The notes under the pieces were generated by a model that did not search any database, was not told where the DNA came from, and saw only the letters and a program-made list of their open reading frames with translations. A program made the position numbers and the translations under genes. Positions 47,401 through 56,572 of a stretch of DNA of 64,000 nt are shown here, in pieces (the first letter of the stretch is position 1; every line of letters begins with the position of its first letter). The stretch is from Multifurca ochricompacta (taxonomy: Eukaryota; Basidiomycota; Agaricomycetes; Russulales; Russulaceae), in contig WTXG01000001.1 of assembly GCA_022496185.1 (NCBI GenBank), positions 1,364,001 through 1,428,000 on the forward strand. Direction: 5' to 3'.

Positions 47401-48421
47401 AGCAGTGTTGCTCTGGATGAGTTCCGCGCTGAAGTTTCGGAGGCAAAGGCGAAACTCGAACGCCTGGAGGAGAAGCTCCGAGACCTTGAAACAGAAAAGG
47501 TTGAAATAATGGCATCTATCGAGTCCTCCCAGCGAACGTTACACATTCAGAAGAGTAGTACCCGGGCTGAGGCTTTTCGGTTGAAAGGTAGGCCTCTTCG
47601 GACCATGTCTATCCGAGTAGTTCCTCACCTGTATGGACATGTAGATGAACTCGCTTCCTTGGAAGAACTGCATCTTTGGCGTACTACAAGGGTCCATGCC
47701 GATCTATTTGAGCTTGTCTATGCATCTCGCTTCCATGTTCACATTCCTTGCGCTATGTTCAAGCCTTTGAAGGACCAAATCCGAATCGCGAAAACAAAAG
47801 AGATGCTCCTGAGAGCGAAGGATCAGTTCCCACGCTTAACCGACCTGACAATCAAAGTAGCCCAGCAACGACTCGCCTCGTCCCCTTCACATCTCGGCAT
47901 CAGGCAGGTACAGATGTCACCTTGTGCGTTCAGTTGGCGAAGAGTTGATCGGCGTCTTTAGATCATTCAAGGCCTGGGCGACTTTTGGTCGGGATGTGCA
48001 CAACTGCGCACCCATTTTTCATTCCTCTCTATCAAATATCCTGTCTCTGTTTATCCTCAACTCTCAGGAGTTGATGGCGATCTCGATGGGCTTATTGTGA
48101 CGGCCACAATCCTGTTGCCCAGTTCCAAAGCCAAACTATACGTGTCGTTTGTCTTGGATACTGATACTCTTTGGGCATGGCCAACCTCGATTAGAAATGT
48201 TGGTTGTAAGATCAAAAAAGCGTATGGCCCTGACGTCGAGTACGTTTCTCCTCCACACAATATCGTGGCGTGGCACTGGCTGACAGATTGACACGATTAG
48301 TATTGAGAACATTCGCACCACCATCCTCCAACGCATGGCGAAATCCACACCCGATGACAACCATGCTTGCTTCTTGGACGCCTGCATTGAAGCCACCTTG
48401 GAATATGAACTTGTCGAATGA
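44439..48421 (+). CDS. spc105: SPC105/KNL1 (Spc7) kinetochore scaffold
   Basis: Outer-kinetochore scaffold that recruits PP1 and the Bub checkpoint proteins. The N-terminus has both PP1 docking motifs: SILK in GPRKSILKPRSSIAP and RVSF in SLGRRVSFASH. MELT-type repeats (Mps1 target form M-D/E-x-T) are at 44723 (MDFT), 45122 (MDLT), 45464 (MDLT) and 45647 (MDLT). A long disordered middle follows. The conserved Spc7 module begins SIEQFFNMTSIRFLDELSAP, then LADYVVAMAIDAPQLELYSH. A coiled coil follows (AEVSEAKAKLERLEEKLRDL), then the RWD-type C-terminus (LEELHLWRTTRVHADLFELV, LYVSFVLDTDTLWAWPTSIR), ending ACIEATLEYELVE. The first intron joins RARRSI to GPRKSILK in frame. Confidence 0.92.
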
Positions 48422-48668
48422 AAGTTTCTTGCCTTTTGTTGTAACTGTACTTGTGTCACGTGTCGCAGGATTTCATACATATATACTCAATATATTACAA
48501 GAAGGCAGGCAATGCATAAGTTCTGTGTGGGAGTCGTTCAACATCATAGAATAATAGATCAAGAAATAAATCGTTATCGTAAATAACATGATACTGCAGT
48601 CGCTAGTCAACATTGGTGGACATATCGGCAAGAGGGAATATACTCACTCACTCATGCTCATACACTCA

Positions 48669-50699
48669 TTAGAGGCTCGTCAACAGGACATTCAAAGTCT
48701 CTCGTTGTGCCATCACAAATTCCAACTCGCCCTCTGCAATTTCGCGAACAGACGCCCACGACGTTGCTGCAGCATGTGCCCCACATGCTACCTCCCATTT
48801 GCGACGTATGGTCTCCTCAGCGCTGGCTCTGAGTCGTGTTGTGTCTTCCATGACCCTCTTGATTGCCTCCTGCACAGCAAGCTCTTTCACAAACGCCGCT
48901 CCGCGCAGCTGCTCCTCAAGTATAGCATGATCTTCGGCAGCGCGTTCACGGTTCTCCAGACTGACGTGCATTTGCTTCTCCAGCGCAGATACTTGTGCCG
49001 CGAGGTCCGCGGCTTCACGCAAGCGTGCTTCCTTCGCTGCGCTGAGCTGTGCTTCAAGAGCAGCAATCTGGTCGAGACGCTCCCTTGCAATGTTTTCCAT
49101 AGACGCTAGTTGTAGACGTAGCATCACGACGAGTGATGCGTCCGCAGCGGCAGGCCGACCATGCTCCGAAATGAACTGGGATTGCATGTGCTTAGTTGGG
49201 GCAGGCGATGGTGTGACGTCAGGTAGAAGAATCTGGGATATAGAGCCATAGCCTGCAGGCGAAGGGAGTGCACTAAGCGAAGGGCTCTCTGGTACGGTCG
49301 ACTCAAGATCCACCGTACTTGGTGCGGGGGAAAACGGTGCAGGGATATCCGCAATCATATTCTCGGCTTCCCCCTCACCCAAAGTCCTATTCCCAACAGC
49401 AACCAACTGATCCCAAGAAAGTAAGGAGCCCCTATCATTACCTGCGCGCATCAATCTGAGGGACGGGGTATCGCCCGCAGGTGGAGGCATGGGTGATAGG
49501 TAAGAAAGATTTGTGCGGGTGGGGAGGTTAGACAAGCGTGAAGGTGTTTGCGGCATGTCACCATGTTGATGGCGGTCGCGAAGACGAGGTAGCGCCGGTG
49601 TCGGTGCAGTTGGTGAGACGACCGAGCCGAGCATAAACTCGATATCATCAATGCTGTCCCCTTCTGTAAATGCAGAGCTGGAGCCTGACTCCGAAAGTGA
49701 ACGACTAAACTGGTCAGTTTTCAAAATTTTGGGAATATCTGATTTCGCGAATTGCCCCAAGGGGGATTCCGGCTGCTTGTGGGCTTGGTTCCGCAATGAT
49801 GCACCACCTTTATATGGGGGTTTATTGCCTCGAGCATCCTGCCTCGTAGGCGTCCGAGGTGTAGGCAAGGAGCTCGAAGACGAGGTAGAGGACGGGGGTC
49901 TGGGTATGGCCGAGCGGCTAGGTGTGTTAGGTTTCGAGCTTCGGTCGATCATATTTGGCGGAGGGGTAGTAGTGTTCCGTACAGGCGAAGGTGTATTACG
50001 AATGAATGGCTTAGCAGATGCAGGAGGTAAAAACTCGGCGGCAGGATTGGCCGGTAAAGCTCTCTGCGGGAGTGGGCTAATGGGTCGCGCAGTCTTCCCC
50101 TGTGGTGGAGAGTTTCCGGACACACGCTTAGTAGTGACATCTTCTGCTGTATCCTTCTCCTCATCTGAGCTACTGACCCGCTTGCGCGTGCCCAGGCGAG
50201 GCGGTGAAGGTGGGACCTTGTTGGATTCGACGAGGGCCGACCTTGGACGATATTTAGGAAGAGCAGAAGCATTACCAAGGGTTCGTGGCCGTAGCGTGGA
50301 CCTCCTTGTAGGAACAGCGGGGCTCAGTGGGGTGCCTGCTTTAGTTGAAGCGGCCAAAGAGGCGGGAGAAGTAGCGTCCTTGAGGAGAGTAGTGCGTCTA
50401 CGAGCGGTACGAGTTATAGTCTCTTCGGGAGAAAATGTGTCCTCCTGAGCGAGAGGTCGCTCGCCAATGGAACTATGCCGATCGACGGTGCCATTGGTGG
50501 AGGCAGATGTAGCGCTTGCTCTGCGCAGGCTGTGAGAAATATCTCTTGGCTTCTTCATAGCACGTTCGCGAGAGGTGTCTTTGTGGTCTTTGTTCATGAC
50601 GTCTGCAAGTGCTTTACCGAGAACGTTCAGAGAATAGCGAGTGGTGGACTTTCTGGTGGTAGACTTGGGTGAGCGCGCGGCGCTTGAGTCTTTAGACAT
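48669..50699 (-). CDS. Ser/Pro-rich protein with C-terminal coiled coil, unknown function
   Basis: One uninterrupted exon of about 676 codons, unusual in this intron-rich window. I do not recognise the family. The start is MSKDSSAARSPKSTTRKSTT. Roughly residues 1-520 look disordered, rich in Ser, Pro, Thr and basic residues, with many SP/TP sites (possible proline-directed phosphorylation) and poly-Ser. A short motif NVLGKALADVMNKDHKD near residue 30 may be a helix. Residues about 540-670 form a long coiled coil: VVMLRLQLASMENIARERLD, QIAALEAQLSAAKEARLREA, DLAAQVSALEKQMHVSLENR. The layout resembles cytoskeletal or spindle-associated linkers, but that is only a guess. Convergent with KNL1. An in-frame ATG at 50834 was rejected because the sequence between is untypical, C/T-rich leader. 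Confidence 0.75.
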   Translation of the reverse strand: MSKDSSAARSPKSTTRKSTTRYSLNVLGKALADVMNKDHKDTSRERAMKKPRDISHSLRRASATSASTNGTVDRHSSIGERPLAQEDTFSPEETITRTARRRTTLLKDATSPASLAASTKAGTPLSPAVPTRRSTLRPRTLGNASALPKYRPRSALVESNKVPPSPPRLGTRKRVSSSDEEKDTAEDVTTKRVSGNSPPQGKTARPISPLPQRALPANPAAEFLPPASAKPFIRNTPSPVRNTTTPPPNMIDRSSKPNTPSRSAIPRPPSSTSSSSSLPTPRTPTRQDARGNKPPYKGGASLRNQAHKQPESPLGQFAKSDIPKILKTDQFSRSLSESGSSSAFTEGDSIDDIEFMLGSVVSPTAPTPALPRLRDRHQHGDMPQTPSRLSNLPTRTNLSYLSPMPPPAGDTPSLRLMRAGNDRGSLLSWDQLVAVGNRTLGEGEAENMIADIPAPFSPAPSTVDLESTVPESPSLSALPSPAGYGSISQILLPDVTPSPAPTKHMQSQFISEHGRPAAADASLVVMLRLQLASMENIARERLDQIAALEAQLSAAKEARLREAADLAAQVSALEKQMHVSLENRERAAEDHAILEEQLRGAAFVKELAVQEAIKRVMEDTTRLRASAEETIRRKWEVACGAHAAATSWASVREIAEGELEFVMAQRETLNVLLTSL

Positions 50700-50910
50700 G
50701 ATGGAAGTGGTCTTTAAAGCGTGCTTTGAGTCGTGTCGCGTGCGTTGTACAAGGAGGGAGAAAAGGGGAGGGGGAAAAGAAAGGGAGGTAAAGTTCAGTT
50801 CAAGTTGAGATACGGGCGGGCGGCACTGCTGCATACATTTGTGTGGTCCTGCTTGGCCATCGCGTCGCGTCGCGTTTTTATTACGTCATTCATTGTACAA
50901 ACCGAACTAC

Positions 50911-52760
50911 CTACCACATGAATCGCCCAACGCCCTCTCGCTCTTTGTATAAGAAGATATACATGGTACCCGCGTTAATTACTCCATACCAAAACCCCTC
51001 TAACAACGACCCCCAAGTCTGTACATCTCCAAGCTGCGCGCGCATCAGCACGTAGGGGATCAAAAAGTAGCGAGGTTCCAACAGGGGTGTCGGAAGCAGA
51101 ATCGGAAGTGTGCATAATGGCAGGAGCAGGGTCTGCAGGAGCGTTTGTTCGCACCCTAGGCAACCATACATGCACGAATCGTGAATATTCCATCGATCAA
51201 CACCGTGATACCACATCCTTACCCACACGTAGGAACCATATCCACCCACACAGGATGTAGCCTGGGATAAGCAGATATGGCACAATTGGATGTAGTAGAA
51301 ACACCCTTCTCCAGACATAGAACGTGTAATGTCGATTGTCCGAGAGCAGAAAAGGATGGTTAATTCTAGAGTGAGTGAGATAGTGTGACAGTCACTTCTA
51401 GTGTCACATGCACCTACGTGAAAAGCTTTATTGATAGTCCCATGGCCACTGAGACAACTACGTGTACCATCATGCGTCTGATCAGTGAGGAGCAGCTCAG
51501 ATCCTCACAACATGCATTTACAATGAGGACTGAGGACGCACCTCCTGCTGCCGAATATCCGTTTTCGAACGCCATTTATTAGCATTTTCCAACCTCCATC
51601 CCCGCTGAGCAGCGCGGGCCAGCCCATCATCGTCGCAAACGCAATGAAATAGTATAATTGTGGTATGTGAAGGGAAGGTACGTGATTTGACTTGTCTCCT
51701 GATATGAAATTAGTCATCCCATCGTACCTGATTTCGTCGCAGCCTGGAGTACCAAACATACCAAGTACGATACCGCCGTTCCAGACCACGAATACGCCGA
51801 ACAAAACGAGTACTAGGACGTATGGAACGAGAGCCGGCAAGATGTCTGCCAGTATCCCGGACACGCTAAGCACTGACCGAACAAGGTCCACTGGATAGCA
51901 TTGTCAGCGCTGGACTTCTGTCTCAAGGAACGGGGGAGATAGGGTACGAACAGGGCCCGGCAACCAGCGCGGGGGGATCATAAAATTTTGGAGGTCTTGT
52001 ACCGCTCGATGGTGCACGCCGAAAGCGCAAGTGAACCAATTGGCTGGATGCACATGCATATAGTACCCATATTATGTTTGTTTGGCGGAACGCACAGCTA
52101 ATAATACCTAACTGCAAATCTGGCTCTTCCTGGCGATATTCTCTTGAAGTGCATGCAAAAGACGTACCACACCAGCGATCCAATGCCGCCCTGCGAGGCT
52201 GCGACGATTGTGATAATAACCGACAAAAGGCTAGGCACGTCCGTGTAATATAAAAACCCGAAGAACCACGCGATTGGGAAGGTAGAGAGCACCACAGCAT
52301 CGAGAGAGGGTGTAAACATAGAAGGCGGGGGGCGAATTCGTTTGTGGTAGCAAAGTAGGCGCGTGGCCGCCAAGGGAAGAAGGAGAAGTGTAAGCAGAGA
52401 CGTCAGCCTAAGCGTTGGGAGTCTACACTTGAAGAGAAAGATGCTTTTGAGAAAGATGGTTAAAATATAGCTAGGCTCAACTGATAAGTGTAGGCAGGCA
52501 AATCAAGGCTGACGGTCTCACAGTCCAGGAGGCGTTGTGATTTTCGGGTCCCAATGGGACCAGTCTCCATTACAGTATGCTTGAACTTGAGGGATGTGAA
52601 AAGGCTCATCCTGACGCACTTTCACTGTCAGACTATGCGATGACTAGTAAACCAAGGCGCACCATGTACGGCTCGGTCACTCGAATGTTGAGTTCCTTCA
52701 AGGTAACACTGAAAGAACTCCAAAGATAACGAAGGCAGTGGGACCCAGTGAGGATGACAT
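50911..52760 (-). CDS. alg10: ALG10/DIE2 alpha-1,2-glucosyltransferase
   Basis: ER membrane enzyme that adds the last glucose to the dolichol-linked N-glycan donor. The exons give [40 protein letters not shown] with PGLY, then [112 protein letters not shown] and a C-terminus ending [28 protein letters not shown] with the acidic pair is the ALG10 luminal active-site loop. At the N-terminus the start [17 protein letters not shown] is one base out of frame with SVTLKELN (52711-52712). The TTTCAG there could be an acceptor, so either a lost base or an extra short intron is possible. Confidence 0.88.
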
Positions 52761-54805
52761 GAATGGGGCAAAACTACTTGATGGCGAGGAACTAGATTTA
52801 ATATTTGTTTGTTTGTTTGACTTGACGATTGACTAGCGCGCGACTGCGACTGGAAAAAACAATGCCGTTACCCGTCTAAAGCAGTCAATAAACGGGAAAC
52901 AGGAATGTATAGGGTCGTGGGGAGGATAGGTAACGAGGCACATAATACGTGGAGAGAAGGTCGTGCTAACACTCCTCGGGCACTCCACCACGTAGGAGTA
53001 GGACCACCCATGACGCACCTCTTACGAGTTTCTGACTGCGTATGCGTATATAAGACCTGGCCATCCAAGTCAGTCAGTAGCTAATCAACACTCATGTCAT
53101 GTCTAATTAGTCTAATTACAAGGTAGAGATATTCACCGTGCAGCCACTTGCATTCCTCCTGAGCAGAGATCCGAGTTAGTGACCGCGTCGAGCACAGACC
53201 CGTTGGTGGTGCTGCCGACAATATCTCGCACTGGAGAAATTATCAATGTTGTCGATGAAGGAGTGGTGCGTTGTTCTTTTTTTTTTTTGTTATGACCACC
53301 GCCTACACTTTTCAATACAGGAGGTAAATCGCTGAGCATCGTCAAAGAGACCACGTATCAGGTTTCTTTCTTAGTGGCTTATGTCGATCGCTTTCGTTGG
53401 TAACGAGAGAGTAGGAGAACTTTTAAGTAGTGGTAATGCATCAACCTATCATCTGAGACAATAAGATGGTTAGACCCACTTCAAGGTGTCATTCAACTCT
53501 CACAAGTCATTCCTTTTGGCTAAATCTTTGTGTAATTTGAAGTGCTCTCAATAATTCCAAGAATAACGCCGACGTTCCCTGCAGGAGATTTTCCCAGTGA
53601 TTCACATTCCTAGCGGTCATCTCACAAGTCGCAATTTTGTCTTTAGTCTCAGTATATCCGTCGAAGCTCATGTGTTATGCGAATAGCTTGTCCTGCATCT
53701 GAGTGCGCTCCAACGAGGGATCGTCTATCGCAGAATTGCAGGAATCCTGTCAAACCCGTATCGAATTTGACTTGTTCAGCGCGCGTGGAGACCTGAAATT
53801 ATCCCACAAGTATGAGATCATGCCAAAAGGCCATTGCACACACCACCTACTAACTATGCCCTGCCTTCCACCTCTTACATGACAGATAAGTTGTCCTGTA
53901 CTTTGACACGGCGGCCATACATAGAGCACCCCTATTCCGTCCCTGATATCGCGGATGACCCAACTGTACCTTTGAGCTTTGGGTCTTGACGCTCATAGTT
54001 GATGGTAGGGCGGCCTGCCACTTGCTCTATTTCTTAGACAGACCAATGACGAAGTCGAAGTCAACTTGATTTCTCCTCTGAAGAGCCACAACTCCAGCGG
54101 GTGCACCTTAATCTGTCACTCAGCTGTTTCATTTTATCAGAAATCCACCGCAATACGAGGTCTGGCCAGCTGTCACGAACACCTTTCGAGTATACATTTC
54201 TGTCCACAACGAGGGAAACTACCCACACATCCCCTGCGGGTGGTTTATTGGAATACTTTTTGTTGTGGCTGTGTCTGCTCTCAATACTGTCATGATGGTG
54301 TAGGTTTTCCTAAAGGGGTTCCTGTGTCCTGTAATGCCTCGACATTTTCTCCAAGACTTTAGGTTCCCAGCATCTGCCAGGCAAAAAAAGCAGCCGAAAG
54401 ACGATATCCAGCTGAACTAAAGGATCGAACGAGGCTCCAGAGGCAGATGGATAAGGGGGAATACCTCGAGTCCTGAGCCATTAGGTATTAATGAACTCAC
54501 ACCCACCGCTATCCTCGTCAACCCTTGGAGAATAGCACTGGTCGCTATGTGCATAGATTATTGTAAGTGCTGATAATTTAACAGCCTTTTGTCATCAGAC
54601 TGTAGCATTCAAAGAAGTCGGCAACGACCAAGTCCTATCTGTATTTGAAGATGACCTCGAGGTGTTCGTTATTTAGAAAAATAAAGATCCAACGCCTCAG
54701 GCTGTTACAATTGTGCAACTCTCTACGCACGACGTTATTTTATTTTATTCCCTGCTCCGACTCCATGTTGGTTGCACGTAAGTCAGCGTTTCCGCTTCGT
54801 AACAT
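52761..54805. other. 2 kb gene-poor stretch with coding-like fragments
   Basis: No intact gene is supported. Fragments that look protein-like but do not join are: a plus-strand frame at about 53128-53290 (RAATCIPPEQRSELVTASST); a 73-codon minus frame at 53133-53354; a 54-codon minus frame near 53510-53671 (ARNVNHWENLLQGTSALFLE); and minus-strand pieces near 54150-54250 (VWVVSLVVDRNVYSKGVRDS) and 53960-54010 (INYERQDPKLKGTVG). Stops and frame changes separate them. A run of 11 or more T lies at 53278-53288. This may be a decayed gene or a gene with many small exons. Confidence 0.45.
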
Positions 54806-56152
54806 TCACAAAACGAGATCATCGGAGGCAGGGATGGGCCTTTCTGCCTGTGGTGTGATCCTAGCTCCGTGGCGCCTTTCCTTTGACTCCCCGTAGTCCA
54901 CGGTGGCGGACTAATAAAGGTTAAAATTACTAATACAGTCAAGATCCACTTGGAACTCACGTGAGCAGTGATACGATTGTCCCACAGTACGACTGTATAG
55001 GGGGTCCACTTAACGCGTGCTTGGTTATCACCACTCTTATCAATGTGGTCAAAAAGGAAGTTTAGAATATTGTCTGGGTACCTCACTTGACCTGAATACG
55101 AATGGAGCAGGGTCAACGTGACTCACGGGACTCTTCATGTTTCAGACCAACAATGCGCGGGTGAATTGCCGATTCACATACAGTGCTTCTTCGCCAGTCA
55201 CAGGGTGTTTGCGCACAACGGGGTGGATGTTTTCGACTGGTTCACGTCTTACGATCCCACCTCGCTTCCAGCACGGGAAAAATTGGCCTGCTCGACACCA
55301 GAATGTACGGCCTTGAGCGTGCGTAGGAAGGCAACGAACTGTGGAGAAAGCCGCCTCAGAGTAGAGACTTGGGAAGTGAAAAGGGTGTCCCCTCCAGTTG
55401 TCGGCTGTGAAAGCAGAAAGAACGTCGTCAAACCAGGAGGCTGAAGCTCGTAAGAGACATCCGAGTGCCACAGAGTGGTAGTGATGCTTTCATCTCTCTC
55501 AAAATTGAATGTAGCGTTCGCATCCCTGGAGAAGGGGTGATGAACTTTTGCACTCCACAGGAAATGTTTACGGACTTGTATACGAGATGGAGTTCAGGGT
55601 ACCCTTCAGGATGGCCAGACGTAGGGTGAACATGAAGCCTTTTCAAACCACAAAGGTTAGTAAAGTAGTATGCCCCGAGAGGATCGACAATTTACCGCCC
55701 AAAATGTCTTCCCCATTCCAGGTAGAAATCCGGACCCCGTTCAATAAAGTCTTGCTGATTTTTGAAGACCAAAAGCCCTCGCCTAGCAACCTATACATCG
55801 CTAATGGTAAGTAATACAAAAGGATAGGGCGAAGAATGACTACTTCAAGAGCCAATTGGTCCCTACTGTCGGAGTCAAGTTGAGCAAGATTTATTCCGTG
55901 AATTTCCGTACCCAGAGTAGGAGTAATTTCTATGGTCGCTGTCGCTCCGTCTAAAAACGAACGAGGATTTAAATGGCCAAGGGCTCGTAGACCGGGGTCG
56001 GTATGTTCAAAGGGGATCAATGGGGGGCATATCGTGGAAGAAAAGTGGGGAAGAAGGTGAGAATAGCGATAGAACGAAAACTCCCCCTTTTCAACGACCA
56101 CTTCGTCGACAGCGTGAAGGGGTAGATCTGAAAGTGTTTGAGTGACTGTCAT
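54806..56152 (-). CDS. TauD/JLP1-type Fe(II)/2-oxoglutarate dioxygenase
   Basis: Non-haem iron dioxygenase; fungal Jlp1-type members cleave sulfonates such as taurine to release sulfite. The exons give ATATIEITPTLGTEIHGINL, ARRGLLVFKNQQDFIERGPD, FYLEWGRHFGRLHVHPTSGH, PEGYPELHLVYK, FNFERDESITTTLWHSDVSY (facial-triad H-x-D), GLTTFFLLSQPTTGGDTLFT, ARVKWTPYTVVLWDNRITAH (distal His) and SATVDYGESKERRHGARITP (2OG-binding Arg). The C-terminus is PASDDLVL, with the stop at 54806-54808. All metal and co-substrate ligands are visible. The small join near YK|HHPFSRDANA was not resolved. The substrate is inferred from the family only. Divergent from an OPT transporter over 420 bp. Confidence 0.85.
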
Positions 56153-56572
56153 GTTTTGGTTGCTGGTTATTGCAGAGTTGTCGTTGTCGAGGCGGCGATG
56201 ATGGAATGATATGATATTAGATAAGATTAGGATTAGATAATTAAAATAATTATCTTAATCTTATCTTATTGTCTCGTCTTGCTTGTGTCTCACTCACACT
56301 CACACTCACACTCACGCTCACTCTTTTGTCTTGTCGAACAATAAGGATCAAGGGTAAATTAATGCGCTCTCCTTTCTTGGTCTATACAATGAAAGCCGAA
56401 TATTTTCGGCTCGTCACCCGCTTTTTGTCCAATTCTCTACCAGCGCTTCCCTAATTGTCTTCAACCTCTCCCCAAAGATATCCTATAAGACCATGTTAAA
56501 GAGTCCTCATGGCACACACTACCTACCCTTCTACTTTCCTCCCCTCACCTCGCACCATCCATATCTAATCGC
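56153..56572. promoter_or_regulatory. 420 bp divergent promoter of the dioxygenase and the OPT transporter
   Basis: It contains the GATA hairpin described separately and a CACTCA microsatellite (about 56289-56320), then a C/T-rich leader before the OPT start. No coding frame is supported. Confidence 0.6.
56220..56265. promoter_or_regulatory. Hairpin made of GATA motifs
   Basis: The left arm at 56220-56243 and right arm at 56247-56265 are reverse complements except for a 5-base GGATT bulge (56230-56234) in the left arm, with a 3-base AAA loop. The arms carry GATAAG (56220), AGATAA (56235), TTATCT (56250) and CTTATC (56260), i.e. four GATA-factor core sites arranged symmetrically. GATA factors of the AreA/NIT2 type control fungal nitrogen use and related ones iron uptake. 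Confidence 0.65.

Noticed and set aside
49651..50448. 265-codon plus-strand ORF opposite the coiled-coil gene
   Set aside because: It is the antisense shadow of the low-complexity exon on the minus strand, with no recognisable motif.
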